Assembly: GCF_002356295.1 (NCBI RefSeq)
Contig: NZ_AP018042.1
Span: forward strand, 4,124,361 to 4,188,360
From: Labilibaculum antarcticum
GTDB lineage: Bacteria; Bacteroidota; Bacteroidia; Bacteroidales; Marinifilaceae
Direction: 5' to 3'
Length of the DNA: 64,000 nt
Below, piece by piece: positions 50,672 through 60,307 of the stretch (positions are counted from its first letter, which is position 1; every line of letters starts with the position of its first letter). The position numbers and the translations under genes were made by a program. Under the pieces are notes generated by a model. It had not been told where the DNA came from and searched no databases. It worked only from the letters and a program-made list of their open reading frames with translations.

Positions 50672-53071
50672 TTACTTTAGAACATCGCTTAACAGTTTTT
50701 CCAGCGAATATTCATCTTGCACGAGTACTTGCCTTGCTTTACTTCCTTCAAAAGGGCCAACAATTCCAGCAGCTTCTAATTGATCAACTATTCTGCCAGC
50801 TCTATTATATCCAATGGAAAATCGTCTTTGAATTCCAGATGTAGAACCTTGTTGAGACCCTACAACCAATCTTGCTGCATCTTCAAAAAGGGTATCTCTT
50901 TTTTTCAGATCGATATCCAATGAAGTATTTTCAGATGATTCTCCTGTATATTCTGGCAAATACATTGCCGTAGGGTAGGATTGTTGTTTTTGTATAAATT
51001 CGGTTACTGCTTCTACCTCCGGAGTGTCAACAAAAGCACATTGTACCCTTACCAGCTCACTGGTTAACGAAATTAGCATATCTCCACGACCAATCAAATG
51101 ATTAGCTCCAGGGCTATCAAGAATTGTTCTTGAATCGATCATAGATGCTACTTTAAAGGCAATTCGAGCAGGGAAATTGGCCTTAATAATTCCTGTGATG
51201 ATATTGGTTGATGGTCGTTGTGTTGCTATAATCATATGTATGCCAATAGCACGAGCTAGCTGAGCGATACGAGCAATCGGAGTTTCTACTTCTTTCCCGG
51301 CAGTCATTATTAAATCAGCAAACTCATCAATAATTACGACAATATAGGGTAGATAACGATGACCGTTTTCCGGATTTAAACCTCGTTTAACAAACTTGGT
51401 ATTGTATTCTTTTATATTTCGGGCATGTGCTTTTTTCAACAAATCATATCTGGAATCCATTTCAATACATAAGGAGTTTAATGTTGCAATAACCTTATGG
51501 ATATCAGTGATAATTGCTTCCTCTTCACCCGGAAGTTTTGCTAGAAAATGCTTCTCGATCGTGGAATAAATACTTAATTCTACTTTCTTCGGATCAATTA
51601 GGACAAATTTAAGCTGAGATGGATGCATCTTATATAAAAGGGACGTGATAATTGCATTCAAACCAACAGACTTTCCTTGTCCTGTTGCACCAGCGACCAA
51701 CAAGTGAGGCATTTTGGTTAAATCAAGGGTATAGGTCTCATTCGATATTGTTTTCCCTAGAGCAACAGGAAGTGCATGTGTTGATTCCTGGAATTTTTTA
51801 GATGAAATAATGTTTTTCATGGACACTATTTCAGGTGTACGATTCGGAACCTCAATACCAATAGTTCCTTTCCCTGGAATAGGAGCGATAATTCTAATTC
51901 CTAATGCAGACAGACTAAGGGCAATATCATCTTCCAAATTCTTTATTTTGGAAATACGTATTCCCGGAGCAGGCACAATTTCATATAGAGTGATTGTTGG
52001 ACCAATCGTAGCTTTAATCTGAGTTATTTCAATTTTGTATTGACGTAGAGTCTCTACAATTTTATCTTTATTTGATTCAAGCTCCTCTTTGCTAACACTC
52101 GAATTGTTGGAATGGTGTGCCTCTAATAAATTAATAGGAGGGTATTGGTAGTTGGAAAGATCAAGAGTAGGATCGAAATCTTCCATTGATGTATGCTTAA
52201 TGCTAACGATTTCCTCTTTCTCTGATACTGTCTCTATTTTTAGTTCTAAGTCTTTTTTGACAGCTTCGGCCTCGGAAGCTTTAGTTTTCTTAATACTTTC
52301 TTCTTTAGGAAGGAACTCGGATTCTAAAATAACTCCTGTATCTTCAATATCTTGCTCATGACTTATTGAATGTGGTGGTTGAATGATTGATTCAGTTTCA
52401 TTTTCGACTTTTTCAGCTTTGGAAAGGTCGTTGTCTGCTATAGGATCAGTTTTAGGTTTGGACTTAACTATTTTTTTGAAAAAAGAAATTGAGTTTTGAA
52501 AGCCAAAAGTAACGAGTGTCAAAAAGCTAAGAACGACTAGAAATAAAGTGCCAATATTCCCAATTAGAGATATCAGCCATTCACTAATAAAGTAACCATG
52601 AACACCTCCTAAAAATAAAAATGAATGGGATGTTGATTGAACAAATAAAAATGACATTAAAACTGAAAACCAAATACAGAATAGTAAGGTATAGATAATC
52701 GTTTTTCGTAATGATTGAATTTTTACTCCCCAGATTCGTAGAGTAAGGACTACAAGTACATAAAGAAAAGAAAATGAAGCTATTCCAAAGCCTTTGTTTA
52801 TTACCAAATTTGAAATGTAAGCTCCCGTTTTACCTGTCCAGTTTTCAACCCGTACTTTTGAGTCTGTAATTAATTCAAGCCATTTAATATCTAATTTACT
52901 CTGGTCAGCCCCTCCTGTAAAAAAGAAGGATACAAATGCCAATCCTATGTATATAGTGAATAATGAAAGTGTAATACCAAATAGGAATTTAATTCTTTCA
53001 TCAGCAAGAAACTTTGGGGTTGAGAAGCGCGGTTTTGCTTTTGTATTGTTTGTTATTTTCTTTTTAGCCAT
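50672..53071 (-). CDS. ftsK: DNA translocase FtsK
   Basis: A 799-residue FtsK/SpoIIIE translocase that pumps chromosome ends through the septum. Four helices lie in the N-terminal 200 residues, then an acidic linker (about 210-330). The motor follows: ALSLSALGIRIIAPIPGKGTIGIEVPN, Walker A VAGATGQGKSVGLNA, FVLIDPKKVEL (Walker B), PYIVVIIDEFADLIM and ATQRPSTNIITGIIKANFP. A C-terminal gamma domain (RRFSIGYNRAGRIVDQLEAAGI) reads DNA polarity. Shorter than E. coli FtsK because the linker is short. xerD, its usual partner, is also in the window. Confidence 0.96.
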   Translation of the reverse strand: MAKKKITNNTKAKPRFSTPKFLADERIKFLFGITLSLFTIYIGLAFVSFFFTGGADQSKLDIKWLELITDSKVRVENWTGKTGAYISNLVINKGFGIASFSFLYVLVVLTLRIWGVKIQSLRKTIIYTLLFCIWFSVLMSFLFVQSTSHSFLFLGGVHGYFISEWLISLIGNIGTLFLVVLSFLTLVTFGFQNSISFFKKIVKSKPKTDPIADNDLSKAEKVENETESIIQPPHSISHEQDIEDTGVILESEFLPKEESIKKTKASEAEAVKKDLELKIETVSEKEEIVSIKHTSMEDFDPTLDLSNYQYPPINLLEAHHSNNSSVSKEELESNKDKIVETLRQYKIEITQIKATIGPTITLYEIVPAPGIRISKIKNLEDDIALSLSALGIRIIAPIPGKGTIGIEVPNRTPEIVSMKNIISSKKFQESTHALPVALGKTISNETYTLDLTKMPHLLVAGATGQGKSVGLNAIITSLLYKMHPSQLKFVLIDPKKVELSIYSTIEKHFLAKLPGEEEAIITDIHKVIATLNSLCIEMDSRYDLLKKAHARNIKEYNTKFVKRGLNPENGHRYLPYIVVIIDEFADLIMTAGKEVETPIARIAQLARAIGIHMIIATQRPSTNIITGIIKANFPARIAFKVASMIDSRTILDSPGANHLIGRGDMLISLTSELVRVQCAFVDTPEVEAVTEFIQKQQSYPTAMYLPEYTGESSENTSLDIDLKKRDTLFEDAARLVVGSQQGSTSGIQRRFSIGYNRAGRIVDQLEAAGIVGPFEGSKARQVLVQDEYSLEKLLSDVLK

Positions 53072-53196
53072 TGACTATATTTTCAATTTTCACAAAATTC
53101 GAGTAGTTCTGGAATTTATGTAAAAGTAATAAAAATGGCATTTAAAACCACAGGAATATCGGCTTACAAAAAGATAAGTTTTAAAGTGGGTAATAA

Positions 53197-53877
53197 CTAG
53201 TTGAAATCTACGATGTACTTTTTTAAAGTTTTTAGATCGGATAGAACATACTCCTCAGGAATATTGAAATCTTCTTCACTAACGCTTATTAGATTTACTG
53301 ATTGTGCTGTGAATTTTGTTTTTACTTGATTCATTGTAGTCTCAAATTCCATGAGTACGCCAGGAATACCATATAAAGGAGTGTTTCGGTTGGGATCCTT
53401 TAATCCTATATCTATTGTATAAAATACATCCACTTTAGTTTTTGACTGGTCATCTAAATAAATTGTTGCTTGTTTGCATTCATAGCCAGCGATATGTTTG
53501 GTTGAGTCTTGGTATTCTATTTTGGTAGGAGGAAGTTGACTATAGACAAAAGCAACTTCATCTTTAGGAAATTCATAGTTGAGCTTATTGCTCAAAACTT
53601 TTAATAAAATATTACTGCTTTTATTCTCGTATCTGGAAATGAATTTTGTGCTGAAAAAACCAAGATAACCTTCCGATATAAGACAGATGTTATTATCCTT
53701 AAAACGCAATTCTACTTTGTTGGGCAAGAGAGCAATTATAGGATTGTCTTTTTCTGAGGTGAAATAACTAACATCATAGGTAATTATCCCTTCATTTATT
53801 TTATTATCTGTTTCGGATTTTAATTTGCAACCCGTGACTAGTAATAAAATTAGAATTATAGATAATCCTTGTTTCAT
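53197..53877 (-). CDS. Lipoprotein of unknown function
   Basis: A 226-residue lipoprotein: LSIILILLLVTGCKLKSETD has a lipobox (VTGC) with the acylated Cys at 16. The mature part has a GxITYDVSYF start and beta-rich sequence such as YGIPGVLMEFETTM, which resembles the GLPGLI/DUF4412 group of Bacteroidota envelope proteins. Function unknown. It stands alone upstream of ftsK. Confidence 0.7.
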   Translation of the reverse strand: MKQGLSIILILLLVTGCKLKSETDNKINEGIITYDVSYFTSEKDNPIIALLPNKVELRFKDNNICLISEGYLGFFSTKFISRYENKSSNILLKVLSNKLNYEFPKDEVAFVYSQLPPTKIEYQDSTKHIAGYECKQATIYLDDQSKTKVDVFYTIDIGLKDPNRNTPLYGIPGVLMEFETTMNQVKTKFTAQSVNLISVSEEDFNIPEEYVLSDLKTLKKYIVDFN

Positions 53878-54367
53878 AAAATTATATGTGTTGGTTGTGA
53901 ATGTTTATTGATATAGATTATTGCCCATGCTAATAGTAATTCAAACGATTTCGATATTCAATAAATAGCATTTACTAAAAGTATGAAAACATTGGGGAAT
54001 ACAATATTAAAATTTGACATCTTACATGAAATCTTTTTATATTTTTACGAATGACACATAATTGGCCTATTAAATTCCACTTTTAGTGATACGCAGAAAA
54101 ATCGTTCAGGTTTTGTGAAAGATAAGAATAACCTGAATTAAATTTTTTCCTTAAAATTCGTTTTGGATGTCAAATTAAAGTAAAAGGGTTTGATTATAAA
54201 CATAACAGCACTGTTTAACTGGCTTTTGCAAACGAGTGTATTTCAATTGATTGTTCGCTTTGAATTTCATGCAATTAGCAAATTGGATAGTGAACAGTAA
54301 ATTACAGAATGGTCTAATGTGTTGAAAAACAGAGAGTGAAAAATATTATAAATAAAAAAGTTTTTCA
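53878..54367. other. Intergenic region between lipoprotein and arcC
   Basis: About 490 AT-rich bases with no frame worth calling. It holds the lipoprotein promoter on one side and leads to the arcC promoter on the other. A tgaatttcatgcaat-like stretch near 54261 vaguely resembles an ARG box but is too weak to call. Confidence 0.35.
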
Positions 54368-54396
54368 TTGTATTGATATTATTTTTTTTAGATTTG
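54368..54396 (+). promoter_or_regulatory. Promoter of arcC-arcB
   Basis: TTG at 54368, an 18-base spacer and TAGATTTG at 54389-54396 match the Bacteroidota pattern. The start site would be near 54402, about 28 bases before the arcC ATG. Confidence 0.6.
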
Positions 54397-54429
54397 CAAA
54401 GCGGAAAGAAAAACATAAATAGAAAAATA

Positions 54430-55410
54430 ATGAAAAATAAATTAGCAGTTGTAGCATTAGGCGGAAATGCCTTGTTGAGAGGGAATCAAAAAGGGACTGT
54501 GGAGGAACAGATTCAAAATACGGTTGATACTCTTGAAAATCTTATTTTTCTTGTAAAAGAAGGGTATGATGTTATTATTGCTCATGGTAATGGCCCTCAG
54601 GTAGGTAATATCTTAATGAGAAACGATGCGGGTGAGCAACTTTATAATATTCCTCAGATGCCTTTGGATATTGATGTGGCAGATTCTCAAGGTGGAATTG
54701 GTTATATGATTGAGAGAAATTTGCGTAATATATTAAAGCAAAATGGTATTGAAAAAGATGTGGTAACTTTGGTAACTCAAGTTGTTGTTGATAAGAATGA
54801 TCCTGCTTTTGCTAATCCTTTAAAACGTGTTGGTAAGATTTATAACAAAGAACAAGCTGATAAGTTGACTGTTGAAAAAGGTTGGATTTTCAAAGAAGAG
54901 GTAAAAACAGATGGGGGATGGAGACGTGTTGTCCCTTCGCCAAAGCCAATTCGAGTATTGAATGAGAAGGTGATTGAAAGCTTAGCTCGACAAGGAAATA
55001 TCGTAATTACTGTTGGTGGTGGAGGAATTCCTGTTTCAGAAGATGAAAACGGTAACTTATGTCCGGTTGAGGCTGTGATTGACAAGGATCTTGCTTCGGC
55101 ATTGATTGGAGCTCGAATTAAGGCAGATGAATTCTATATTCTTACGGATGTATCTTTTGTTTATCATGATTTTAGAGGACCAAACGAGAAGAAACTCGAA
55201 TTCCTGAATCATGCAGATACAATGAAATATATGGAAGATGGTACCTTTGCTGAAGGATCAATGGCTCCAAAAATTCGTGCTTGTTTAAGTTTTATCGAAA
55301 ATGGTGGTGGTAAATCAGTTATTACTGAGGCAACTAAGCTGGTAGATAGGTCTTATGGTACTAAGATAACAATGGAGTACGACAAAAATGATGTAGAGCA
55401 TAATGCTTAA
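54430..55410 (+). CDS. arcC: Carbamate kinase
   Basis: A 326-residue carbamate kinase, making ATP from carbamoyl phosphate and ADP. Motifs: VALGGNALLRGNQKGTVEEQ, IIAHGNGPQVGNILMRND, SQGGIGYMIERNL, ITVGGGGIPV and VIDKDLASALIG. The longer frame starts at 54373, but ATG 54430 gives the conserved start and follows the promoter. With the adjacent ornithine carbamoyltransferase it forms the energy-yielding half of arginine/citrulline breakdown. No arginine deiminase is present in the window. Confidence 0.95.
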   Translation: MKNKLAVVALGGNALLRGNQKGTVEEQIQNTVDTLENLIFLVKEGYDVIIAHGNGPQVGNILMRNDAGEQLYNIPQMPLDIDVADSQGGIGYMIERNLRNILKQNGIEKDVVTLVTQVVVDKNDPAFANPLKRVGKIYNKEQADKLTVEKGWIFKEEVKTDGGWRRVVPSPKPIRVLNEKVIESLARQGNIVITVGGGGIPVSEDENGNLCPVEAVIDKDLASALIGARIKADEFYILTDVSFVYHDFRGPNEKKLEFLNHADTMKYMEDGTFAEGSMAPKIRACLSFIENGGGKSVITEATKLVDRSYGTKITMEYDKNDVEHNA

Positions 55411-55473
55411 ATAAATATTGTTAATATCAGATTATAGTTACTTTTGTGATTGTAATTTATAAAAATACATATT

Positions 55474-56475
55474 ATGGCTTTTAATTTAAGAAACAGAAAT
55501 TTTTTGAAGTTGTTGGATTTTACTCCAAAGGAAATGCAATATATGTTGGATCTTGCAAGAGATCTTAAAAGAGCAAAATATGCTGGTACTGAAGTGCAAA
55601 CTATGAAGGGGAAGAATATCGCTTTGATTTTCGAGAAATCTTCTACTCGTACTCGTTGTGCATTTGAAGCAGCAGCTTACGATCAAGGAGCTCACGTAAC
55701 TTATTTGGGGCCTTCTGGATCTCAGATTGGTGTTAAAGAGTCAATGGCAGACACCGCTCGTGTTTTGGGACGTATGTATGATGGTATTGAATACCGTGGA
55801 TACGGACAGGCGATTGTTGAGGAATTGGGTAAATTTGCTGGTGTTCCAGTTTGGAATGGCTTAACAGATGAGTTTCATCCGACTCAGATTTTAGCGGACT
55901 TTTTAACTATGACGGAGCATTCTGATAAGCCATTGAATCAAGTTTCTTTTGCATATTTAGGTGATGCTCGTAATAACATGGCTAACTCTCTAATGGTTGG
56001 TGCTGCTAAAATGGGTATGGATGTGAGAATTGTTGGACCCGCTAATCTTCAGCCAGAAGAAGAGTTGGTTGCTCAATGTATGGAGATTGCTAAAGAAACA
56101 GGTGCTGTTATCACAATTACTGATGATGCTAAAGCAGGTGTTAAGGGATGTGATTTCCTTTATACTGATGTTTGGGTGTCAATGGGTGAGCCAGATAAAG
56201 TATGGGAAGAAAGAATAAGTATTCTTAAGCCATATCAAATTAATGCTGATTTGATGGGCGCGACAGGAAACGATAAGTGTAAATTTATGCATTGTTTACC
56301 TGCTTACCACAATAGACAAACTAAGGTTGGAGAAGAAGTTTTTCAGAAGTTTGGTATGGATGGCGTTGAGGTTACTGAAGAAGTTTTTGAGTCTCCTGCG
56401 TCTATTGTATTTGATGAAGCTGAGAATCGTTTGCATACTATTAAAGCGGTAATGGTTGCTACTTTAGGAGCATAG
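55474..56475 (+). CDS. arcB: Ornithine carbamoyltransferase, catabolic type
   Basis: A 333-residue transcarbamylase. The carbamoyl-phosphate loop is [73 protein letters not shown] and [10 protein letters not shown] are the family marks. The sequence is closest to ArcB-type enzymes that cleave citrulline to carbamoyl phosphate and ornithine. Many Bacteroidota use an acetyl- or succinyl-ornithine transcarbamylase for synthesis; this is not that form. It follows arcC by 63 bases and ends at a terminator. Confidence 0.92.
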   Translation: MAFNLRNRNFLKLLDFTPKEMQYMLDLARDLKRAKYAGTEVQTMKGKNIALIFEKSSTRTRCAFEAAAYDQGAHVTYLGPSGSQIGVKESMADTARVLGRMYDGIEYRGYGQAIVEELGKFAGVPVWNGLTDEFHPTQILADFLTMTEHSDKPLNQVSFAYLGDARNNMANSLMVGAAKMGMDVRIVGPANLQPEEELVAQCMEIAKETGAVITITDDAKAGVKGCDFLYTDVWVSMGEPDKVWEERISILKPYQINADLMGATGNDKCKFMHCLPAYHNRQTKVGEEVFQKFGMDGVEVTEEVFESPASIVFDEAENRLHTIKAVMVATLGA

Positions 56476-56491
56476 GTATAAAATAATCACT

Positions 56492-56522
56492 AAAAAGGGC
56501 GACTTCTTAGTCGCCATTTTTG
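56492..56522 (+). terminator. Intrinsic terminator after arcB
   Basis: ggcgact and agtcgcc pair around a short loop, followed by a T-run; an A-run on the other side makes some bidirectional activity possible. Confidence 0.88.
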
Positions 56523-56582
56523 TTGTTGTTATGTGTTTTAGATTCACGTCATTACTCTGATTGGATACTGTTTGTATCTTTT

Positions 56583-56789
56583 CTAGTTTTTGATGTATGT
56601 TAAGTTTTGTGTTTTTGTGAAGGCTTTTGAGGAAATATTGCGTTTGTTGAGTTCTCTTTTGAAATCACAACCGCCACAGCTTCCGCCACAGCTTGATTTT
56701 TGCTTCAGAAACAACTTTAAGAACTGATAAAAGGTATATCCGAATGCAAAAAATACAATAATATAAGTTGATACTAATTGAAAGCTCAT
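56583..56789 (-). CDS. FeoB-associated Cys-rich membrane protein
   Basis: A 68-residue protein with one helix (about 5-27) and the motif SCGGSCGGCDFKRE just after it, as in the FeoB-associated Cys-rich family. It follows feoAB by four bases on the same strand. It probably assists iron(II) uptake, taking the place of FeoC in some Bacteroidota; the mechanism is not known. Confidence 0.85.
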   Translation of the reverse strand: MSFQLVSTYIIVFFAFGYTFYQFLKLFLKQKSSCGGSCGGCDFKRELNKRNISSKAFTKTQNLTYIKN

Positions 56790-56793
56790 AGTC

Positions 56794-59307
56794 TTAAAGT
56801 ATTAAATTACCGGTTTGATAGATAATGAATGAAACTAACCAAGCCAATCCTGTAGTATAGAACACTACAAAAGCGGCCCATTTCCAATTTGCTTCTTTAA
56901 CGATAGTGACTATTACGGCCACGCAAGGGAAATATATCAGTATAAATAAAAGGAATGAGAGAGCAGATAGACTGGAAAAGACATTTTCTCCTGTTCGATA
57001 ACTACCAATAAATTTCTGTTCTTTTAATTTTGTTCGTAAACCTTCACTGGTTTCGCTTGCACCTTCTCCTTCCTGATACAAAACACCCATAGTACTTACA
57101 ACAACCTCTTTAGCGGCAATCCCAGTTAGTATACTTACTGTCATCTTCCAGTCGAAACCTAATGGATGAAATGCAGGTGCAACAAATTGACCAATTTGAC
57201 CGATATAGGATTTTTGTTGTTTTTCTTCAAGTTTAAGATTTTTGAGTTTTAGAACCTCCGACTTTTTTTCAACTAATAACTGATTTGTGTAGGTTTCGTC
57301 ATTTTGTTGAGAGTTGTTTATCTGATTGTCGTATTCCTGAGAGGTTTCAATAATCATTTTATCGTAATCTTTCGAGAAGTTAACCTCTCTTGGGAAATAT
57401 CCTAAAGCCCAAATCAGAATCGAAGCCAAGAGGATAACTCCTCCCATTTTCTGTAAATACTGAGCTCCTTTATTCCACATGTGAATTAAGGTTGACTTCA
57501 ATGTCGGAAGTCGATATGGCGGTAGTTCCATCACGAATGGAGCTTCCTTGGATCTGAAAAAACTTGCCTTAAATACCTTTGCAAAGATAATAGCAAGAGC
57601 TATTCCAAAAGTGTAAATACCAAATAGTACTAGAGTTGCATTTTCAGGGAAAAATGTTCCAATAATCAATATGTAAATGGGTAGTCTGGCACTGCAGGAC
57701 ATGAATGGGGTAATCAGCATTGTAAGTATTCTGTCATTCCTGTTTTCGAGTGTTCGTGTTGCCATTAGGGCCGGCACATTACATCCAAATCCCATTATTA
57801 ATGGAATGAAAGATTTTCCATGCAATCCTATTTTATGCATTAGCTTATCCATGATAAAGGCAGCCCTGGCCATATATCCTGTGTCTTCCATAAACGAAAT
57901 AAAGAAGAATAAAATCAGAATGTTTGGGAGAAAAACAATAACTCCTCCAACACCACCAATTATTCCGTCTACGAATAAATCTTTTAACGGACCTTCGGGC
58001 ATGAATTGTTCAATTAATCCTGCGAAAGCATTTACACCCATATCTATCCAATGCATTGGGTATTCGCCCAAATTAAAAGTAGCATAGAATGTTAAAAACA
58101 TAAACACGAAAAAAATCGGAAAACTAAATAATTTGTGAGTGATAAATGTATCTATTATTGTGGTTTTCCGTCTTCTTTTTATTGGACTCTCTTTGTAAGT
58201 TTCTTTTAACGCTCCATCAATAAATCCGTACTTTGAATCGGTGATAACTGTTTCGCATACCTCTCCAAATTCTTTTTCAATTTTTTGAATTTCTTCTTTT
58301 ACTGTCTTTTTTATATTGAAATGATGATCACTTTCCTGAACCAAATGCCGAGCACTCTTATCTCCTTCTAATAGCTTGATTGATAGAAATCTTGGGGAGG
58401 TTTTTGTGCAGATCTTAGGATCTTTTTTCATTTCTTGTTGGATCCTGGCAAGGGATCTTTCAACAAACTTGCCATAATTAACGTGAATGTGACGTACGAT
58501 TGGATCTTTGTCTTCGTACACATTAATCACTTTGTCGAATAGTTTTTTTATACCAGTACCTTTGGGGCTTACTGTTGGGATAATTGGGATGCCAAGCATT
58601 TTCGCAAGAGCCTTGAACTTGAGTACAGCACCTTTTTGTTCCAGTTCATCGTACATGTTAAGGGCAATAATCACCTTTATATCCATGTCGATTAACTGTG
58701 TTGTTAGATATAGATTTCTCTCCAGATTAGATGCATCAATCACGTTAATTACCACATCCGGCTTTTCGTTCATGATGTATTTTCGCACAAATAATTCTTC
58801 AGGAGAGTAAGCTGTTAAGGAGTATGTGCCCGGAAGATCGGTAATGTTAAAGTGATAACCATTCTGTTTTACTTTGGCTTGTTTCGCATCTACCGTTACT
58901 CCACTGTAATTACCTACATGCTCTTTCGATCCGGAAGCATAATTAAAGAGAGTTGTTTTTCCCGAATTTGGATTTCCAACCAAAGCAATGTGTATTTTTT
59001 TCCCTTTTTCTTTTGCTGATGTTTTAAGGATATCGTCACCAATAGTTCCTTCGAATCCATTTATTTTGATGCTTTTAGCCTCTTCTTTAGTGATCACTTC
59101 AATTAATGAGGCTTCGCTTCTTCTTAATGAAACTTCGTAGCCCATTATTTGATATTCCACAGGATCTTTGAGAGGTGCATTTTTAATAACAGTCACCTTC
59201 TTGCCCTTTACGAATCCCATTTCGGTAATTCTTTTCCGAAAGGCACCATGTCCCTGAACTTTTATAATAATTCCTTCTTGAGTATCAGATAATTCGGAAA
59301 GCTTCAT
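56794..59307 (-). CDS. feoB: FeoA-FeoB fusion ferrous iron transporter
   Basis: An 837-residue ferrous iron transporter with FeoA fused to its N-terminus (SH3-like, about 1-75: RKRITEMGFVKGKKVTVI). The G domain (about 105-270) has GNPNSGKTTLFNYASG (G1), TDLPGTYSLTAYSPEE (G3) and LNMYDELEQ (G4, N-x-x-D). The membrane part has about eight to eleven helices, with GFGCNVPALMATRTLENRND and SFMEDTGYMARAAFIMD as family hallmarks. Fusion of FeoA and FeoB is common in Bacteroidota. Palindromes at 59327 and 59488 lie in the promoter region. Confidence 0.96.
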   Translation of the reverse strand: MKLSELSDTQEGIIIKVQGHGAFRKRITEMGFVKGKKVTVIKNAPLKDPVEYQIMGYEVSLRRSEASLIEVITKEEAKSIKINGFEGTIGDDILKTSAKEKGKKIHIALVGNPNSGKTTLFNYASGSKEHVGNYSGVTVDAKQAKVKQNGYHFNITDLPGTYSLTAYSPEELFVRKYIMNEKPDVVINVIDASNLERNLYLTTQLIDMDIKVIIALNMYDELEQKGAVLKFKALAKMLGIPIIPTVSPKGTGIKKLFDKVINVYEDKDPIVRHIHVNYGKFVERSLARIQQEMKKDPKICTKTSPRFLSIKLLEGDKSARHLVQESDHHFNIKKTVKEEIQKIEKEFGEVCETVITDSKYGFIDGALKETYKESPIKRRRKTTIIDTFITHKLFSFPIFFVFMFLTFYATFNLGEYPMHWIDMGVNAFAGLIEQFMPEGPLKDLFVDGIIGGVGGVIVFLPNILILFFFISFMEDTGYMARAAFIMDKLMHKIGLHGKSFIPLIMGFGCNVPALMATRTLENRNDRILTMLITPFMSCSARLPIYILIIGTFFPENATLVLFGIYTFGIALAIIFAKVFKASFFRSKEAPFVMELPPYRLPTLKSTLIHMWNKGAQYLQKMGGVILLASILIWALGYFPREVNFSKDYDKMIIETSQEYDNQINNSQQNDETYTNQLLVEKKSEVLKLKNLKLEEKQQKSYIGQIGQFVAPAFHPLGFDWKMTVSILTGIAAKEVVVSTMGVLYQEGEGASETSEGLRTKLKEQKFIGSYRTGENVFSSLSALSFLLFILIYFPCVAVIVTIVKEANWKWAAFVVFYTTGLAWLVSFIIYQTGNLIL

Positions 59308-59326
59308 TCTTAGTTATATAATAAAT

Positions 59327-59342
59327 GATACCATATGGTATC
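59327..59342. promoter_or_regulatory. Perfect 16-bp palindrome before feoAB
   Basis: gataccatatggtatc is a perfect palindrome 20 bases before the feoAB ATG. It would lie at the end of the mRNA leader; it may be a repressor site or block ribosome access. Confidence 0.5.
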
Positions 59343-59487
59343 TGCTTATTGCAATTTGATAATACTTTAATTCTTGTTTTTCTTTACACATGTCAAACGT
59401 ATAGGAAAAACAGATGATTTACAATCGCTATTAGTAGGTATTTTGATCTGCTAATAGGGACTAGTCTTGATTTATTATTTTCTACAT

Positions 59488-59508
59488 TTAATTTAATCTA
59501 AATTAAAG
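59488..59508. promoter_or_regulatory. Inverted repeat over the feoAB start site, candidate iron operator
   Basis: TTTAATTTA-atc-TAAATTAAA, a perfect 9-bp inverted repeat with a 3-base spacer, directly adjoins the feoAB -7 element and covers the predicted start site. Size and symmetry suit a Fur- or DtxR-family repressor. The identity of the regulator is not shown by the sequence. Confidence 0.55.
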
Positions 59509-59509
59509 C

Positions 59510-59517
59510 AAAAGTAA
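59510..59517 (-). promoter_or_regulatory. -7 promoter element of feoAB
   Basis: On the minus strand TACTTTTG matches TAnnTTTG. Transcription would start near 59503, inside the inverted repeat at 59488-59508, leaving a leader of about 195 bases. The -33 box is not clear. Confidence 0.5.
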
Positions 59518-59579
59518 ATATTTTGGGGTAAACTGTGGCTAATTAGTTTTCTTTTTACTGATATAAATTAAATTTGGAC

Positions 59580-59609
59580 AAAAAAAAAGCTGCCACAAAG
59601 GACAGCTTT
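59580..59609 (-). terminator. Intrinsic terminator after DUF3276 gene
   Basis: On the minus strand AAAGCTG and CAGCTTT form the core stem, followed by an eight-U run. It lies 18 bases past the DUF3276 stop. Confidence 0.85.
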
Positions 59610-59626
59610 AAAATGTATTGGAACTA

Positions 59627-60022
59627 TTATTCGGTTAAATCTTCAAATTCTACATTTGTGAAGGATTCTGATTCAACACCCTCGAGTATATTTTCTGGCA
59701 CCATATATTCTGAATCCAAGAAAGTTTCTTCATTATTTTCTTTTTCTGCATTCGCAGATTTGATAAATTCAATTGCTCCTAAGAGACCTCCAGAGAATTT
59801 ATCAAAGTCTTCTTTATATAGGAAGATTTTATGCTTTTCGAAGGAGAAATTCCCTTCCTTGTCGTAACGTTTTTTACTTTCAGTGATTGTTAAGTAATAG
59901 TCGTTTTTTTTTGTTGCTTTAACATCAAAAAAATAAGTCCTTTTCCCCGCTCTAACCGCTTCAGTATAGATTTCATCGCGATTATGTTTTTCAAATCCTT
60001 CCTTTTTTTCGTAACCTTCCAT
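59627..60022 (-). CDS. DUF3276 / PUR-family nucleic-acid-binding protein
   Basis: A 131-residue protein of the DUF3276 (PUR-alpha-like) family, common in Bacteroidota. A PUR repeat is seen in EIYTEAVRAGKRTYFFDVKATKKNDYY and the following KHKIFLYKEDFDKFSGGLLG. PUR proteins bind single-stranded DNA or RNA. The C-terminus (about 95-131) is acidic and probably disordered. Monocistronic, between feoAB and nusB. Confidence 0.85.
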   Translation of the reverse strand: MEGYEKKEGFEKHNRDEIYTEAVRAGKRTYFFDVKATKKNDYYLTITESKKRYDKEGNFSFEKHKIFLYKEDFDKFSGGLLGAIEFIKSANAEKENNEETFLDSEYMVPENILEGVESESFTNVEFEDLTE

Positions 60023-60240
60023 TTGAAATAATTTGTTATTTATTTTGATTTTATATATTCAAAAATAAAAAAATATACCTACTAATTATAATAAATATGT
60101 ATTTTATTGAGGAAAATGTGGTTATTTAAAATGAGTATGCAAACCTTTTCAGACTATGTGTATTTATTTCACTTACTATTAATATGTAAAGTCTTTTTAT
60201 TTGGGGTGTTAAATATTTTATTCAAATTGTTGATTTTCTC

Positions 60241-60270
60241 TTGTTCGCAAGTAAAAAAAGCCTATTTTTG
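60241..60270 (+). promoter_or_regulatory. Promoter of nusB
   Basis: TTG at 60241, a 19-base spacer and TATTTTTG at 60263-60270 fit the -33/-7 pattern. The start site near 60277 lies 31 bases before the nusB ATG chosen here and rules out the much longer frame. Confidence 0.7.
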
Positions 60271-60307
60271 CGGCGAGATTAATATAATTGATAAGTTCTT
60301 TAAACGT

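Noticed and set aside
54261-54275. ARG-box-like sequence upstream of arcC
   Set aside because: Only a loose half-match; no symmetric pair and too far from the promoter to call.
60107-60307. N-terminal extension of NusB
   Set aside because: The extension contains the promoter (60241-60270) and does not resemble NusB; ATG 60308 gives the family start.
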